Assembly (NCBI RefSeq): GCF_001543245.1
Contig: NZ_CP014163.1
Span: forward strand, 1,767,401 to 1,831,400
Length of the DNA: 64,000 nt
Direction: 5' to 3'
From: Aerococcus urinaehominis
GTDB lineage: Bacteria; Bacillota; Bacilli; Lactobacillales; Aerococcaceae
Part shown: positions 1 to 9,021 of the stretch, in pieces
Position numbering within the stretch: position 1 is the stretch's first letter
Layout: the number at the start of each line of letters is the position of its first letter
Program-made: the position numbers and the translations under genes
The notes under the pieces: generated by a model
The model's database searches: none
Told to the model about the DNA's origin: nothing
Seen by the model: the letters and a program-made list of their open reading frames with translations, nothing else

Positions 1-305
1 TACTCCAGTGCACCAGTTCAAAGCGCTGCTCGTCGCACCCTGTTTTAGTTGAGTTCGAAAAGCTGAACTGAAGTCGTTTCACTAGGCTGACTCAATATCT
101 TTTAGATATTGGCCCGCCTAGCTCCAACGATGCAGTTCAGAACGCTTTCTCTCACATCCTTTTTAGTCGGGTTCGACTTGGCAGAAATGACGTCACTTCA
201 GAAATTAGTCTCAATAGCTTGCAGCTATTGGCCTAATTCCTTCCAGTGATTCATTCCTGAACGCCAAGTCTCACACCCTTTTTTTTACTGGCTAAGCGTG
301 CTAGA
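1..305. repeat. Family A hairpin repeats (one partial, two full units)
   Basis: No gene is seen in the first 380 bases. They hold tandem units of about 118 bases of an imperfect palindrome found at seven other places in the window. Each unit runs from a TTAGTCGGGTTCG-like start to a CTCACACCCT-like end, with a central stem such as CAATATC/GATATTG (near 92-112) and outer arms GAACTGAA and TTCAGTTC-like. The first unit is cut by the window edge; full units lie near 45-160 and 165-290. The function is unknown. The copies look like non-autonomous, MITE- or BIME-like intergenic elements. Confidence 0.75.
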
Positions 306-380
306 ATTAGTTATAATGCTTAATCAGTAATAATTTAAGCCGGTCAGGACAAGCTGACCTGGCCTTGAAAGGGTTTAGTC

Positions 381-1361
381 ATGAAAAAATTTAAAGAAGA
401 GTACTTGCCGATTTTTCAGCACAGTATTCAAGCCGCCGATATTGGTGGTTCGGCCGCCCAAATGGCCTATTATATGTTGCTGGCGCTGTTTCCAGTTTTG
501 TTATTGGTCGCCAATATCATTCCCTTGTTGCCCTTTAACCGGGGAGAAGTCTTGGGCATGATTACCATGGTCTTGCCCCAGGAAATCCAGCCGATTATTA
601 TGCCGATTTTATTGGATTTTTTAACCAATCCATCAGCTGGGGCGATATCAATTACCTTCATCGTATCGATTTGGTCAGCCTCCAAGGCCTTTAACTCGGC
701 CCAGAAGATTATGAACAAGGTCTACGATGTTGAAGATGCCCCTAATGTGATTTTAAACCGGTTGATTTCTTTCTTGCTGACCATCGCCTTGGTGGTGGCA
801 GTTGGTTTACTATCGATTATCTTTGTTTTTGGTGGCACCATTATCGATGGTTTAAGTAACGTCCTACCGATTATGGCCGAATTCCGCAGCCTGGTGACTA
901 CTTGGACATGGCCTCTCTTACTTTTATTGGTGGGAATTACCTTCATCTATATCTACCAATTTGTGCCCCGCCACCACATGGCGGTCAAATATCAATTACC
1001 AGGCGCACTCCTGGCTTCGCTAGGCATGTTGGCCCTGAGTGGTTTGTTCTCTATCTATATGACCTATTTTGGTGGCTCTTTTGGGTCGGGGACCATTGGC
1101 ACTTTTATTATCCTGATGTTCTACCTCTACCTGATCAGTATTCTCTTTATTGTCGGTGGGGTGGCCAATGTGATTGGCTACCGTTTAAGTAACCGCCAGG
1201 AGTTTTATGACCAGCTGCCGACCTACCGCCAGAGTCGGTCAGCTAACTTCCCTAATTTAAGGGATTTAACCGTGGCTGAAGCCGGCCTGACCCGCCAGTC
1301 AGCAGACGTGCGTTTTACCACTAACCGTCAATTTAGTCGTGAAGAAAGAGGGGATTATTAA
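381..1361 (+). CDS. YihY/BrkB (UPF0761) family inner-membrane protein
   Basis: 326 residues, the usual size of the YihY/BrkB family (once misnamed ribonuclease BN). A short polar N-terminus precedes the family pattern AAQMAYYMLLALFP (about residues 25-38). About six hydrophobic segments follow, then a polar C-terminal tail from about residue 270. The start ATG follows GAAAGGG at a normal distance. The stop overlaps the start of the rodA-like gene (TAATG), so the two are probably translated together. The true role of this family is unsettled; nothing in the sequence gives a substrate. Confidence 0.85.
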   Translation: MKKFKEEYLPIFQHSIQAADIGGSAAQMAYYMLLALFPVLLLVANIIPLLPFNRGEVLGMITMVLPQEIQPIIMPILLDFLTNPSAGAISITFIVSIWSASKAFNSAQKIMNKVYDVEDAPNVILNRLISFLLTIALVVAVGLLSIIFVFGGTIIDGLSNVLPIMAEFRSLVTTWTWPLLLLLVGITFIYIYQFVPRHHMAVKYQLPGALLASLGMLALSGLFSIYMTYFGGSFGSGTIGTFIILMFYLYLISILFIVGGVANVIGYRLSNRQEFYDQLPTYRQSRSANFPNLRDLTVAEAGLTRQSADVRFTTNRQFSREERGDY

Positions 1362-2668
1362 TGCCAGCTATGCGTAGTAGCCACAGCCGGCTGCAACGGT
1401 CCACCCGGCGTTTGACCGGCCAGGCCAGTCGCTTGGACCTGGTTTTAGTGCTAGTGGTTTTAGCCCTGGCCTGTATTTCTATTACGGCCGTCTATGCCAC
1501 CACCTACCACCAATTTGATGGCGCCACCATTTTGCCTACCATGATGCACACCATCTGGTATGTGGTGGGGATTATGCTGGCCCTGGTTGTGGTCCAGCTT
1601 GACCGCCAGACCCTCTACCAGGTTACCCCAGCCCTCTACTGGTTTGGTATTCTTCTATTAATTTTAGTCCTCCTGTTCTATGACCGCGATTTGGCCCTAT
1701 CAACCGGGGCTCGGTCCTGGTTCAAGGTTGGTCCTGTGACTTTTCAACCCTCAGAATTTATGAAGCTGGCCTATATCCTACAAATGGGCCGCTTGGTTGA
1801 CCAGTACAGTCGCCGCTATTCAGCGGATATTGTCGTCAATATGAACCGCCGCCAGCGGATTCGGGTCGATAGCCGCTTCCTGATGCGGATGCTGACCTGG
1901 TCCTTGCTACCATTCAGCTTGGTCCTCTTACAAAATGACTTTGGGACCATGCTGGTCTTTCTGGTGATTTTTGTTGGGACTGTCTTTGTATCTGGCATTA
2001 CCTGGGCCATTATCCTGCCAGCCTTTATCGGTCTGGTTGCGGTTTTTGCATTCCTGCTCTTTATGGTGATCTATAACCGCGATTTATTGCTTAACCTCGG
2101 CTTTAAAAATTACCAGTTTGCCCGGATCGATTCCTGGTTAGAGCCCTTTGGTAGCACGGCTAATGAGTCCTACCAGCTGGCCCAGTCGATTAAAGCCATT
2201 GGGTCAGGGGGCTTCTTTGGTAAAGGTTTTGGTGAATTTGAGGTTTACGTGCCGGTGCGGGAGTCCGATATGATTTTCGCTACTATCGGAGAAAATTTTG
2301 GCTTCCTGGGATCAGTGGTGACCATTCTCTTACTATTTTTATTGATTTACCAGATGGTCAGCATTGCCTTTAAGACCCATGATGCCTTCTATATTGGCAG
2401 TGTGAGTGGGATTGTGTCCATGCTGACCTTCCACGTGATTGAAAATATCGGCATGTCAATCGGCCTTCTGCCTCTGACCGGGATTCCGCTGCCCTTTATC
2501 TCCATGGGGGGATCGGCTCTGGTGATGAACTTGCTGTGTGTGGGCTTTGTCCTGTCGATAAAATATCAAGCCAAGACCCCAGAAACGGAATTGTTGCAGA
2601 ATCCGATTGTCCGCTTGGGGCGTAAAATTGGAGGTGCCTTTGAAAATGTTAAGTTTTTACGGTCTTAA
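1361..2668 (+). CDS. rodA: RodA/FtsW/SpoVE family peptidoglycan glycosyltransferase
   Basis: 435 residues with about ten membrane segments. SEDS-family proteins polymerise lipid II into glycan strands with a class B PBP. Family signatures are present: ARSWFKVGPVTFQPSEFMKL (about residues 117-136), the loop VPVRESDMIFATIGENFG with the essential Asp (about 305-320), and GIPLPFISMGGSA near the C-terminus. The N-terminal 25 residues are basic and cytoplasmic. The overall pattern is closer to RodA (elongation) than FtsW (division), but paralogues cannot be separated by eye. Its ATG overlaps the yihY stop by one base. Confidence 0.88.
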   Translation: MPAMRSSHSRLQRSTRRLTGQASRLDLVLVLVVLALACISITAVYATTYHQFDGATILPTMMHTIWYVVGIMLALVVVQLDRQTLYQVTPALYWFGILLLILVLLFYDRDLALSTGARSWFKVGPVTFQPSEFMKLAYILQMGRLVDQYSRRYSADIVVNMNRRQRIRVDSRFLMRMLTWSLLPFSLVLLQNDFGTMLVFLVIFVGTVFVSGITWAIILPAFIGLVAVFAFLLFMVIYNRDLLLNLGFKNYQFARIDSWLEPFGSTANESYQLAQSIKAIGSGGFFGKGFGEFEVYVPVRESDMIFATIGENFGFLGSVVTILLLFLLIYQMVSIAFKTHDAFYIGSVSGIVSMLTFHVIENIGMSIGLLPLTGIPLPFISMGGSALVMNLLCVGFVLSIKYQAKTPETELLQNPIVRLGRKIGGAFENVKFLRS

Positions 2669-3005
2669 AAATTGTTCCACCTGCAAAAAGGTCCTAAAGC
2701 ACTTTGAAGCAGTCGGACTAGCAGTAGAGACAATCGATATCCGTGAGCATCCACCGGCTAGTGATTTGATTGACCTGGCCCTGGACCGCTACGGTAACCC
2801 GCGCAAGGTGATTAACACCTCGGGTCAAGCCTACCGCCAGTCTGGCCTCAAAGACCAACTAGCTGGCATGACCAACCAGGAAATCAGCCAATTATTGGCA
2901 GCGGATGGCATGCTGGTCAAACGACCATTTATCACTGACGGCCAGACTGCCTCAGCAGGGGCCAAATTAGACGAATTAGACCAGGTCTGGTTGGATCAAG
3001 AATAA
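2646..3005 (+). CDS. Spx/ArsC-family thioredoxin-fold protein
   Basis: 119 residues from the ATG at 2646, which gives the classic start MLSFYGLKNCSTCKK; it overlaps rodA by 23 bases in another frame. The CSTC pair (Cys10, Cys13) matches the redox switch position of Spx. A KRPF segment near residue 95 corresponds to the RPI-like motif of ArsC/Spx proteins. Members either regulate RNA polymerase under thiol stress (Spx, MgsR) or are ArsC/YffB-like enzymes; which one applies cannot be told. A strong terminator follows, so it ends the yihY-rodA unit. Confidence 0.8.
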   Translation: MLSFYGLKNCSTCKKVLKHFEAVGLAVETIDIREHPPASDLIDLALDRYGNPRKVINTSGQAYRQSGLKDQLAGMTNQEISQLLAADGMLVKRPFITDGQTASAGAKLDELDQVWLDQE

Positions 3006-3016
3006 GTATATTGTAT

Positions 3017-3046
3017 GGGGCTGGGAGTTTTCCCAGCCCCTTTAAT
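3017..3046 (+). terminator. Rho-independent terminator after the spx-like gene
   Basis: Perfect 10-base-pair stem GGGGCTGGGA/TCCCAGCCCC (3017-3026 and 3031-3040) with loop GTTT and a T-rich tail. It lies 12 bases after the stop at 3005. Confidence 0.9.
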
Positions 3047-3059
3047 TATGGCCAAAATT

Positions 3060-3335
3060 TCTGGCCTAAACACCAAAGCTCACACCCTTAGTCGGGCTCC
3101 GAGCAGCTGAACTGGGTGTCACTTCGCAAACTTGGACGCATTATCTTACAGATAATGGTCCTAGTTTACTCCAGTGCACCAGTTCAGGACGCTGCTCGTC
3201 ACACCCTGTTTAGTCGGGTTCGACTTGGCAGACCAGGCGTCCTTTCACAGAATTCAAGACAATATCTGACGATATTGCTTGCCTTCTGCTCCAAGGATCC
3301 TGGCCTAAGCGCCAAGTCTCACACCCTGATAAAAT
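3060..3335. repeat. Family A hairpin repeats, two tandem units
   Basis: Two tandem units (about 3088-3207 and 3207-3327) of the same 118-120 base imperfect palindrome seen at the window start. Each has the internal stem (ATTATCT/AGATAAT or CAATATC/GATATTG) and the CTCACACCCT-type boundary. They fill the gap between the terminator and the suf promoter. No gene is seen in this stretch; a 96-codon open frame here is only the repeat itself. Confidence 0.75.
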
Positions 3336-3380
3336 ATAATGATTCTAATTTTATTTCTTTTTTTACCCTGATTGGTGGGC

Positions 3381-3414
3381 GCTATTTGAAATTCATTCTC
3401 AAATAGCATACAAT
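3381..3414 (+). promoter_or_regulatory. suf operon promoter with overlapping inverted repeat
   Basis: TTGAAA (3386-3391) and TACAAT (3409-3414) are 17 bases apart, a near-consensus sigma-A promoter. A perfect 9-base inverted repeat, GCTATTTGA (3381-3389) and TCAAATAGC (3399-3407), separated by 9 bases, covers the -35 box and spacer. This is the position of a repressor operator. Which protein might bind is unknown; no regulator gene is adjacent. Confidence 0.7.
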
Positions 3415-3448
3415 GTAAACCATAAGAAAAGTTTAAATGGAGGGTATT

Positions 3449-4216
3449 ATGTCAACACTTGAAATTAAAAACCTACATGTGTCAATTGAAGATAATGAGA
3501 TCTTAAAAGGGGTTAATTTAACCATTAATACCGATGAGGTCCATGCCATTATGGGACCTAACGGGACAGGTAAATCAACGCTTTCGGCGGCGATTATGGG
3601 CCACCCAGCCTATGAAGTGACTGAGGGTGAAATCCTTTTGGATGGCGAAAATATCCTGGAACTAGAAACAGACGAACGGGCCCGGGCTGGTCTTTTCCTC
3701 GCCATGCAATACCCATCTGAAATTCCTGGTATTACCAATGCGGAATTTATGCGGGCAGCCATCAATGCGCGTCGCGATGAGGATGACCAAATCTCAGTTA
3801 TGGACTTTATCAACAAGTTAGATGAGAAAATGGCAGTCCTAGAAATGCATGAAGACATGGCTGAGCGTTACCTCAACGAAGGTTTCTCCGGTGGGGAAAA
3901 GAAACGTAACGAAATCCTCCAATTAATGATGATCGAACCTACCTTTGCCATCCTAGATGAGATTGACTCTGGTTTGGATATTGATGCCCTGCAAGTGGTG
4001 GCCAATGGGGTCAACGCCATGCGCGGCGACAATTTTGGTTGCTTAATCATTACCCACTACCAACGGCTCTTGAACTATATTGTGCCAGACCATGTCCATA
4101 TTATGATGGACGGCCGGGTAGTCAAATCTGGAGACGCTGAACTAGGCAAACAATTAGAGGCTGAAGGTTACAAGGGAATTGCCGACGAACTAGGCCTATC
4201 ACTGGACAAGGAATAG
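3449..4216 (+). CDS. sufC: SufC, Fe-S cluster assembly ATPase
   Basis: 255 residues. SufC is the ATPase of the SufBCD scaffold that builds Fe-S clusters in the cytoplasm. Walker A GPNGTGKST, the SufC-type signature FSGGEKKRNE, and the Walker B ILDEIDSGLDID are all present. The ATG at 3449 sits five bases after GGAGGG (3439-3444); an ATG at 3437 in the same frame would fall before this site and is less likely. First gene of the operon sufCDSUB, 12 bases before sufD. Confidence 0.96.
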   Translation: MSTLEIKNLHVSIEDNEILKGVNLTINTDEVHAIMGPNGTGKSTLSAAIMGHPAYEVTEGEILLDGENILELETDERARAGLFLAMQYPSEIPGITNAEFMRAAINARRDEDDQISVMDFINKLDEKMAVLEMHEDMAERYLNEGFSGGEKKRNEILQLMMIEPTFAILDEIDSGLDIDALQVVANGVNAMRGDNFGCLIITHYQRLLNYIVPDHVHIMMDGRVVKSGDAELGKQLEAEGYKGIADELGLSLDKE

Positions 4217-4228
4217 GGGGCAATCGCC

Positions 4229-5515
4229 ATGACAAATAACGATAAACAAGCCATCTGGCAAAGCATCCAGGACTTCTCTGTCATGCATGAGGAGCCGCAG
4301 TTTATGCTGGACCTGCGCCAGGCTGGCTTTGAAACTTATGAAGATTTAGAACTACCACGGATTGACAAGGTCAAGTACCACCGCTGGCCCCTGATTGACA
4401 CCACCATTGATGCCGGTGTCCAAGGGGAGATGCTGGCGGAAGACTTTAGTCAAGGGGCAGCCAAGGCCCGCCTGGTCCAAGTAGGTAGCCAAACTTTGCT
4501 GGAACAAGTGCCCCAAGACCTGGTTGACCAGGGTGTGATTTTCACCGACATCTTCTCGGCCATGCGGGACTATCCAGAATTAGTGCAGGCCAACTACTTT
4601 ACCAAGGCCATCAAGGCTGACGAGTCTAAAATGACGGCCCACCATGCTGCCTTTATGAACAACGGGATCTTTGTTTATGTGCCCGATAATGTCCAGATTG
4701 ACCAGCCCCTAGAGGCGAAAATCTTCCAGGATTCCCGGGTTAAGCAAGGTTTCAACCACCATGTTCTGATTGTTGGGGGCCAAAATGCCCACTTCTCTTA
4801 TGTAGAGAACTACCAGACCCTAGGTGATGAAAAAAATCCAGCCTCAATTATGACGGAAATCATTGCCGCTGATGGGGCGGTTATCAAGTATGCGGCCATT
4901 GATGAGCTGGGTGAAAACACGCATGCCTTCTTTAACCGCCGGGGTGACTTCGGCCGGGATGCCCAAATTGACTGGGCCATCGGGATGGTTAACGACGGTA
5001 ATATCGTTGGTGACTTCGATACCGACCTAACTGGCGTGGGGTCACACTCAGAAATTAAGGTGGTCGGCCTATCTGCTGGTCGCCAAGTTCAAGCGGTCAA
5101 CTCGCGGGTAACCAACTATGCCGACCATTCTATCGGTCATATCCTGCAAAAGGGGGTTATCCTGGACAGGGCCACTCTGACCTTTAATGGGATTGGCCAT
5201 ATTATCAAGGGAGCCAAGGGGGCCGATGCCCAACAAGAAAGCCGCCTCCTAATGTTTTCTGACCAGGCCCGCGGTGATGCCAACCCAATTCTCTTAATCG
5301 ATGAAAATGATGTCACGGCTGGCCACGCCGCTTCAGTGGGCCGGGTAGACCCAGATGAACTCTACTATCTACTCAGCCGGGGGATTCCTTTGAAACAGGC
5401 CCAACGCCTGGTAATCCGGGGCTTCCTAGGTTCTGTGATTACGGCCATTCCATCAAAAGAAATGCGTGACCTCTTAGTTGATACCATAGAAACGAAGTTG
5501 ATGTCTCTTGACTAA
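4229..5515 (+). CDS. sufD: SufD, Fe-S cluster scaffold subunit
   Basis: 428 residues, typical length. SufD forms the beta-helix scaffold with SufB and is driven by SufC. The C-terminal core has the family pattern DENDVTAGHAASVGRVD followed by LYYLLSRGIP. The ATG at 4229 follows AGGGGG. The gene shares the operon with sufC upstream, and its last bases overlap the TTG start of sufS. SufD is distinguished from the later SufB by its shorter, less conserved N-terminal part. Confidence 0.95.
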   Translation: MTNNDKQAIWQSIQDFSVMHEEPQFMLDLRQAGFETYEDLELPRIDKVKYHRWPLIDTTIDAGVQGEMLAEDFSQGAAKARLVQVGSQTLLEQVPQDLVDQGVIFTDIFSAMRDYPELVQANYFTKAIKADESKMTAHHAAFMNNGIFVYVPDNVQIDQPLEAKIFQDSRVKQGFNHHVLIVGGQNAHFSYVENYQTLGDEKNPASIMTEIIAADGAVIKYAAIDELGENTHAFFNRRGDFGRDAQIDWAIGMVNDGNIVGDFDTDLTGVGSHSEIKVVGLSAGRQVQAVNSRVTNYADHSIGHILQKGVILDRATLTFNGIGHIIKGAKGADAQQESRLLMFSDQARGDANPILLIDENDVTAGHAASVGRVDPDELYYLLSRGIPLKQAQRLVIRGFLGSVITAIPSKEMRDLLVDTIETKLMSLD

Positions 5516-6740
5516 TCCATACCGGGCTGACTTTCCCATTTTGGACCAGAAAGTTAATGACGAGCCCCTGATTTATTTTGACAATGCGGCCACCAGCCAG
5601 ACACCCAAGCTGGTTCTGGACCGCCTCTATGATTATTACACCAAGGATAATGCCAACATCCACCGGGGGGTCCACAGCCTAGCTGAGCGGGCTACCCAGG
5701 CCTATGAAGCCGCCCGGATCAAGCTGGCAGGCTTTATCAATGCTCAGTCGCCTAAAGAAGTCATTTTCACTTCCGGGACCACCCAGGGACTCAACTGGCT
5801 ATCTCGCAGTTTAGCCGACTTTGCCCTAGCACCAGGGGATGAAATTGTCCTCACCCAGATGGAGCACCACTCCAATCTGGTCCCTTGGCAGGAAGCGGCC
5901 CGACGCCACCAGGCCAAGCTGGTCTTTTTACCCTACCGACCGGATGGCAGCCTGACTGCCGATGATCTGGCCCAGGTGATGACCGACCGGACTAAGATTG
6001 TGGCCGTCACCCATGTCTCTAACGTCTTAGGCAGCCTAGTCCCGGTTAAAGACTTTGCTCAAATTGCCCACCAAGCCGGGGCCTATCTGGTTGTGGACGG
6101 GGCCCAAGCGGTGCCACATTTGCCAGTCGATGTCCAAGACCTGGACGCTGACTTTTATGCCTTTTCCGGCCATAAAATGTACGGGCCAACTGGGACCGGT
6201 GTCTTATACGGTAAGGCCGATTTACTGAAACAAATCGACCCCATCCAGTTTGGCGGCGAGATGATTTCCCTAGTGGAACCGACACGAGCGACTTGGGCCG
6301 ACTTGCCTTACAAGTTTGAGGCCGGCACCCAAAATATCGCCGGTCAAATCGGCTTGGCCGCTGCCGTTGACTATATTGAGTCAGTTGGCGGCATGGCGGC
6401 CCTGGCCCAGCATGAAGCGGACCTAGTGTCCTATGCCATGGACCAACTGCAAAAGCTAGACTTTGTTGACATTTATGGGTCTCAGCAGGCCAGCGACCAC
6501 CACGGGGTGATTGCCTTTAATGTGCAGGGTGTCCACCCCCATGACCTCGCCACTGGCCTCGATCTGGAAGGCATTGCCGTTAGGGCCGGCCACCACTGTG
6601 CCCAGCCTCTAATGGCCTGTCTCCAGGCCTCATCAACGGCCCGGATTTCTTTTGCCCTCTACAATACGCGGGCTGAAATTGACCAATTTATCCAGTCACT
6701 GACTGCTGTAAAGGAGTTTTTCACCAATGGCCTTATCTAG
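5508..6740 (+). CDS. sufS: SufS, group II cysteine desulfurase
   Basis: 410 residues. A pyridoxal-phosphate enzyme that removes sulphur from cysteine as a persulfide and hands it to SufU. Visible: NIHRGVHSLAERAT near residue 45, the PLP lysine in SGHKMYGPTG (about residue 224), and the active Cys in RAGHHCAQP (about 363). The start is TTG at 5508, inside the last codons of sufD (8-base overlap); no in-frame ATG gives the conserved N-terminus, so translational coupling to sufD is likely. It overlaps sufU by 14 bases. Confidence 0.95.
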   Translation: MTNPYRADFPILDQKVNDEPLIYFDNAATSQTPKLVLDRLYDYYTKDNANIHRGVHSLAERATQAYEAARIKLAGFINAQSPKEVIFTSGTTQGLNWLSRSLADFALAPGDEIVLTQMEHHSNLVPWQEAARRHQAKLVFLPYRPDGSLTADDLAQVMTDRTKIVAVTHVSNVLGSLVPVKDFAQIAHQAGAYLVVDGAQAVPHLPVDVQDLDADFYAFSGHKMYGPTGTGVLYGKADLLKQIDPIQFGGEMISLVEPTRATWADLPYKFEAGTQNIAGQIGLAAAVDYIESVGGMAALAQHEADLVSYAMDQLQKLDFVDIYGSQQASDHHGVIAFNVQGVHPHDLATGLDLEGIAVRAGHHCAQPLMACLQASSTARISFALYNTRAEIDQFIQSLTAVKEFFTNGLI

Positions 6741-7212
6741 ACTAGACCAACTATACCGGGCAGTAATCGTTGACCACTATAACAAGCCCCACCATTACGG
6801 CAGTTTGGCCAATGCCAGCAATTCCATTGAACTGCGCAACCCCACCTGTGGGGATGTCATTATTCTTTATTTAGATATCCAAGATGATGTCATCCAAGAC
6901 GTGGCCTTTGCTGGGGAAGGCTGTGCCATCTCAACTGCCTCAGCCTCTATGATGTCGGACCTGATTATCGGGAAAACATTGGCTGAGGCCCAAGATTTGG
7001 CCCATACCTTCTACGATATGGTGACTGCTAAAAATGAAGACCAAAAGCAACTACAAAAAGACCTGGGCGAAGCAGCCCTGTTAGCCGGCGTTAAGAAGTT
7101 TCCTGCCCGGATTAAATGTGCCACTTTGGGCTGGAAGGCCATGGAAGGCGCCTTAGACGACCGCTACGGACAAGATACCAGCCTTGATATCGAAGACCTG
7201 GAAGGAGAATAA
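6727..7212 (+). CDS. sufU: SufU, zinc-dependent sulphur acceptor
   Basis: 161 residues. SufU takes persulfide sulphur from SufS for the SufBCD scaffold. The zinc ligand set of Gram-positive SufU is in place: Cys41 and Asp43 in NPTCGD, Cys66 in GEGCAIS, and Cys at about 128 in RIKCATLGW. The insertion between the second and third cysteines that marks SufU rather than IscU is present. The ATG lies in the 3' end of sufS. It is three bases before the sufB start codon. Confidence 0.95.
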   Translation: MALSRLDQLYRAVIVDHYNKPHHYGSLANASNSIELRNPTCGDVIILYLDIQDDVIQDVAFAGEGCAISTASASMMSDLIIGKTLAEAQDLAHTFYDMVTAKNEDQKQLQKDLGEAALLAGVKKFPARIKCATLGWKAMEGALDDRYGQDTSLDIEDLEGE

Positions 7213-7215
7213 ACA

Positions 7216-8613
7216 ATGAGTGAAGTACCAGTAATTGATGATTACAAATTTGGCTTCCACGATGATATTGAATCTGAAGTGGAAATTGGTACCGATGGCC
7301 TTAATGAACAGGTCATTCGTGATATCTCAGCCGAAAAAGAGGAGCCAGAGTGGATGCTCCAATTCCGTTTGGATGCCTACGACCGCTACAAGCAATCCCA
7401 TTTTCCTAAGTGGGGTCCAGACCTATCCCATTTAGATTTTGATGACATCACCTATTACAAGCGTAAGGCCGGTACCAAGGCCCGGACCTGGGATGATGTC
7501 CCTGATAAGATTAAGGAAACCTTTGAACGGATTGGGATTCCTGAAGCTGAACGAGCCCAATTAGCTGGGGTCGTAACCCAGTACGAGTCTGAAGTGGTCT
7601 ACCAAAACATGAAAAAAGTCTACGAAGACCAGGGCATTATCTTTACCGACTGTGATTCAGGCTTGCGCGAGCACCCAGAAATCTTTAAAAAATATTTCGG
7701 AAAACTCGTCCCACCTTCAGACAACTTCCAGGCTGCCTTGAACTCTTCAGTTTGGTCAGGGGGGACCTTTATCTATGTGCCTAAGGGCGTGAAGGTTGAC
7801 CTGCCCCTACAAACCTACTTCCGCATGAACGATGACCGCATGGGCCAATTTGAACGGACCCTGATTGTAGTTGATGAAGGGGCCTCAGTCGAATACATTG
7901 AAGGCTGTACCGCCCCAACTTATTCTGATTCCTCGCTCCACTGCGCCGTGGTAGAAATCTTCGTGGAAGAAGGGGGCTACTGCCGCTATTCCACCATCCA
8001 AAACTGGTCAGAATCAGTTTATAACCTGGTGACCAAACGGGCCTGGGTGGGCAAGAACGCGACCATGGAATGGGTCGACGGTAACCTGGGGGCCGATGTC
8101 ACCATGAAATACCCATCTTGCTACCTGGAAGGTGAGGGTGCGCGTGGTACCATGCTATCAGTGGCCTTCGCCAATGGTGACCGAATCCAAGATACTGGGG
8201 CCAAGATGATTCACAATGCCCCAAATACCTCTAGCTCCATTATTTCTAAGTCCATCGCCCGCGATGGCGGTGCCGTTAACTACCGGGGTGACGTGGTCTT
8301 TGCCAAGAACTCCCAAGGGTCCAAGTCCCATATCGAGTGTGATACCATTCTGATGGATGACAAGTCCAAGTCAGATACCATCCCTTTTAACGAAATCCGC
8401 AACGGTAAGGTGGACCTGGAACATGAGGCCAAGGTTTCTAAGATTTCAGAAGACCAACTCTACTACCTCATGAGCCGCGGCCTATCAGAAGGTGATGCCA
8501 CTGAGATGATTATCCTCGGTTTCGTTGAGCCATTCTCTAAGGAATTACCACTAGAGTACGCCGTTGAGCTCAACCGCTTGATCGCTTATGAGATGGAAGG
8601 GTCTGTGGGATAG
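7216..8613 (+). CDS. sufB: SufB, Fe-S cluster scaffold subunit
   Basis: 465 residues, the standard SufB length. Together with SufC and SufD it forms the scaffold on which clusters are built. Family signatures include [20 protein letters not shown] (about 176-195), [15 protein letters not shown], and the C-terminal [19 protein letters not shown]. The gene is the last in sufCDSUB and is followed by a terminator at 8691. GAAGGAG lies just before the ATG. Confidence 0.97.
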   Translation: MSEVPVIDDYKFGFHDDIESEVEIGTDGLNEQVIRDISAEKEEPEWMLQFRLDAYDRYKQSHFPKWGPDLSHLDFDDITYYKRKAGTKARTWDDVPDKIKETFERIGIPEAERAQLAGVVTQYESEVVYQNMKKVYEDQGIIFTDCDSGLREHPEIFKKYFGKLVPPSDNFQAALNSSVWSGGTFIYVPKGVKVDLPLQTYFRMNDDRMGQFERTLIVVDEGASVEYIEGCTAPTYSDSSLHCAVVEIFVEEGGYCRYSTIQNWSESVYNLVTKRAWVGKNATMEWVDGNLGADVTMKYPSCYLEGEGARGTMLSVAFANGDRIQDTGAKMIHNAPNTSSSIISKSIARDGGAVNYRGDVVFAKNSQGSKSHIECDTILMDDKSKSDTIPFNEIRNGKVDLEHEAKVSKISEDQLYYLMSRGLSEGDATEMIILGFVEPFSKELPLEYAVELNRLIAYEMEGSVG

Positions 8614-8690
8614 GCCTGAAAAAGCCTTATGTAGCAAGGACTAGCCGAACAAATTGATGATTTTTGCCTGGTTTCATGCCCATATTTTTT

Positions 8691-8717
8691 AAAGCCCTAG
8701 CGTTGCTAGGGCTTTTT
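8691..8717 (+). terminator. Terminator of the suf operon
   Basis: Stem AAGCCCTAGC/GCTAGGGCTT with loop GTT and six to seven Ts, about 80 bases after the sufB stop. The hairpin is near perfect and is followed by AT-rich sequence. Confidence 0.88.
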
Positions 8718-8752
8718 TAATTCTGCTATTTCTTAGAATGGCTGCATAACTA

Positions 8753-8781
8753 TTGAAAAAATATTTAAGTCCATGTATGAT
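8753..8781 (+). promoter_or_regulatory. Strong sigma-A-like promoter of an ncRNA unit
   Basis: TTGAAA (8753-8758), a 17-base spacer and TATGAT (8776-8781). A transcript would start near 8788-8790. No open reading frame lies between this promoter and the terminator at 8950-8981. Confidence 0.7.
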
Positions 8782-8788
8782 TCAAAAT

Positions 8789-8981
8789 GAATAGCCGCTA
8801 AATCTGCTATTCCGTTTAGCGTATACGCTGTTGTCGTCAAACTGTCTGCTCATAAACGGCAGAGGCATAACTGGGGGAAGTTATGTTGCCTGACAGAGGC
8901 CTAAATCTGATCGTTGGTCAAGAGTATGGACAACTCATACTCCTTCCCTAATAGCGCCTACCAAGTGGGCGCTATTTTTTT
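8789..8981 (+). ncRNA. Candidate structured small RNA, about 193 nt
   Basis: The unit runs from the predicted start near 8789 to a perfect intrinsic terminator (9-base stem AATAGCGCC 8950-8958 / GGCGCTATT 8968-8976, then Ts). It contains a hairpin with a perfect inner stem CATAACT/AGTTATG around GGGGGA, inside a longer CTGTC...GACAG helix, and a hairpin GAGTATG/CATACTC. The 5' end can form either GAATAGC/GCTATTC or CGCTAAA/TTTAGCG; these overlap and exclude each other. The 5' AATAGC could also pair with the terminator 3' arm. It does not resemble the RNA families I know (tmRNA, SRP RNA, RNase P, common riboswitches). It might be a 6S-size RNA or a leader of the broken gene downstream. Confidence 0.6.
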
Positions 8982-9021
8982 AACCAATGTAAATCATTAT
9001 TAGGGTGGTGCCTAAATCATA

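Noticed and set aside
902-1192. 96-codon plus-strand frame inside yihY
   Set aside because: Overlaps a clear membrane-protein gene in another frame; no family features.
3116-3406. 96-codon plus-strand frame
   Set aside because: It lies inside family A repeats, has no ribosome site and shares its sequence with non-coding copies elsewhere.
8789-8981. 6S RNA, T-box or known riboswitch
   Set aside because: No long rod with a central bubble; the AGGGTGGTGCC at 9004 resembles a T-box but lies after the terminator, not before; no TPP, SAM, purine or lysine core was found.
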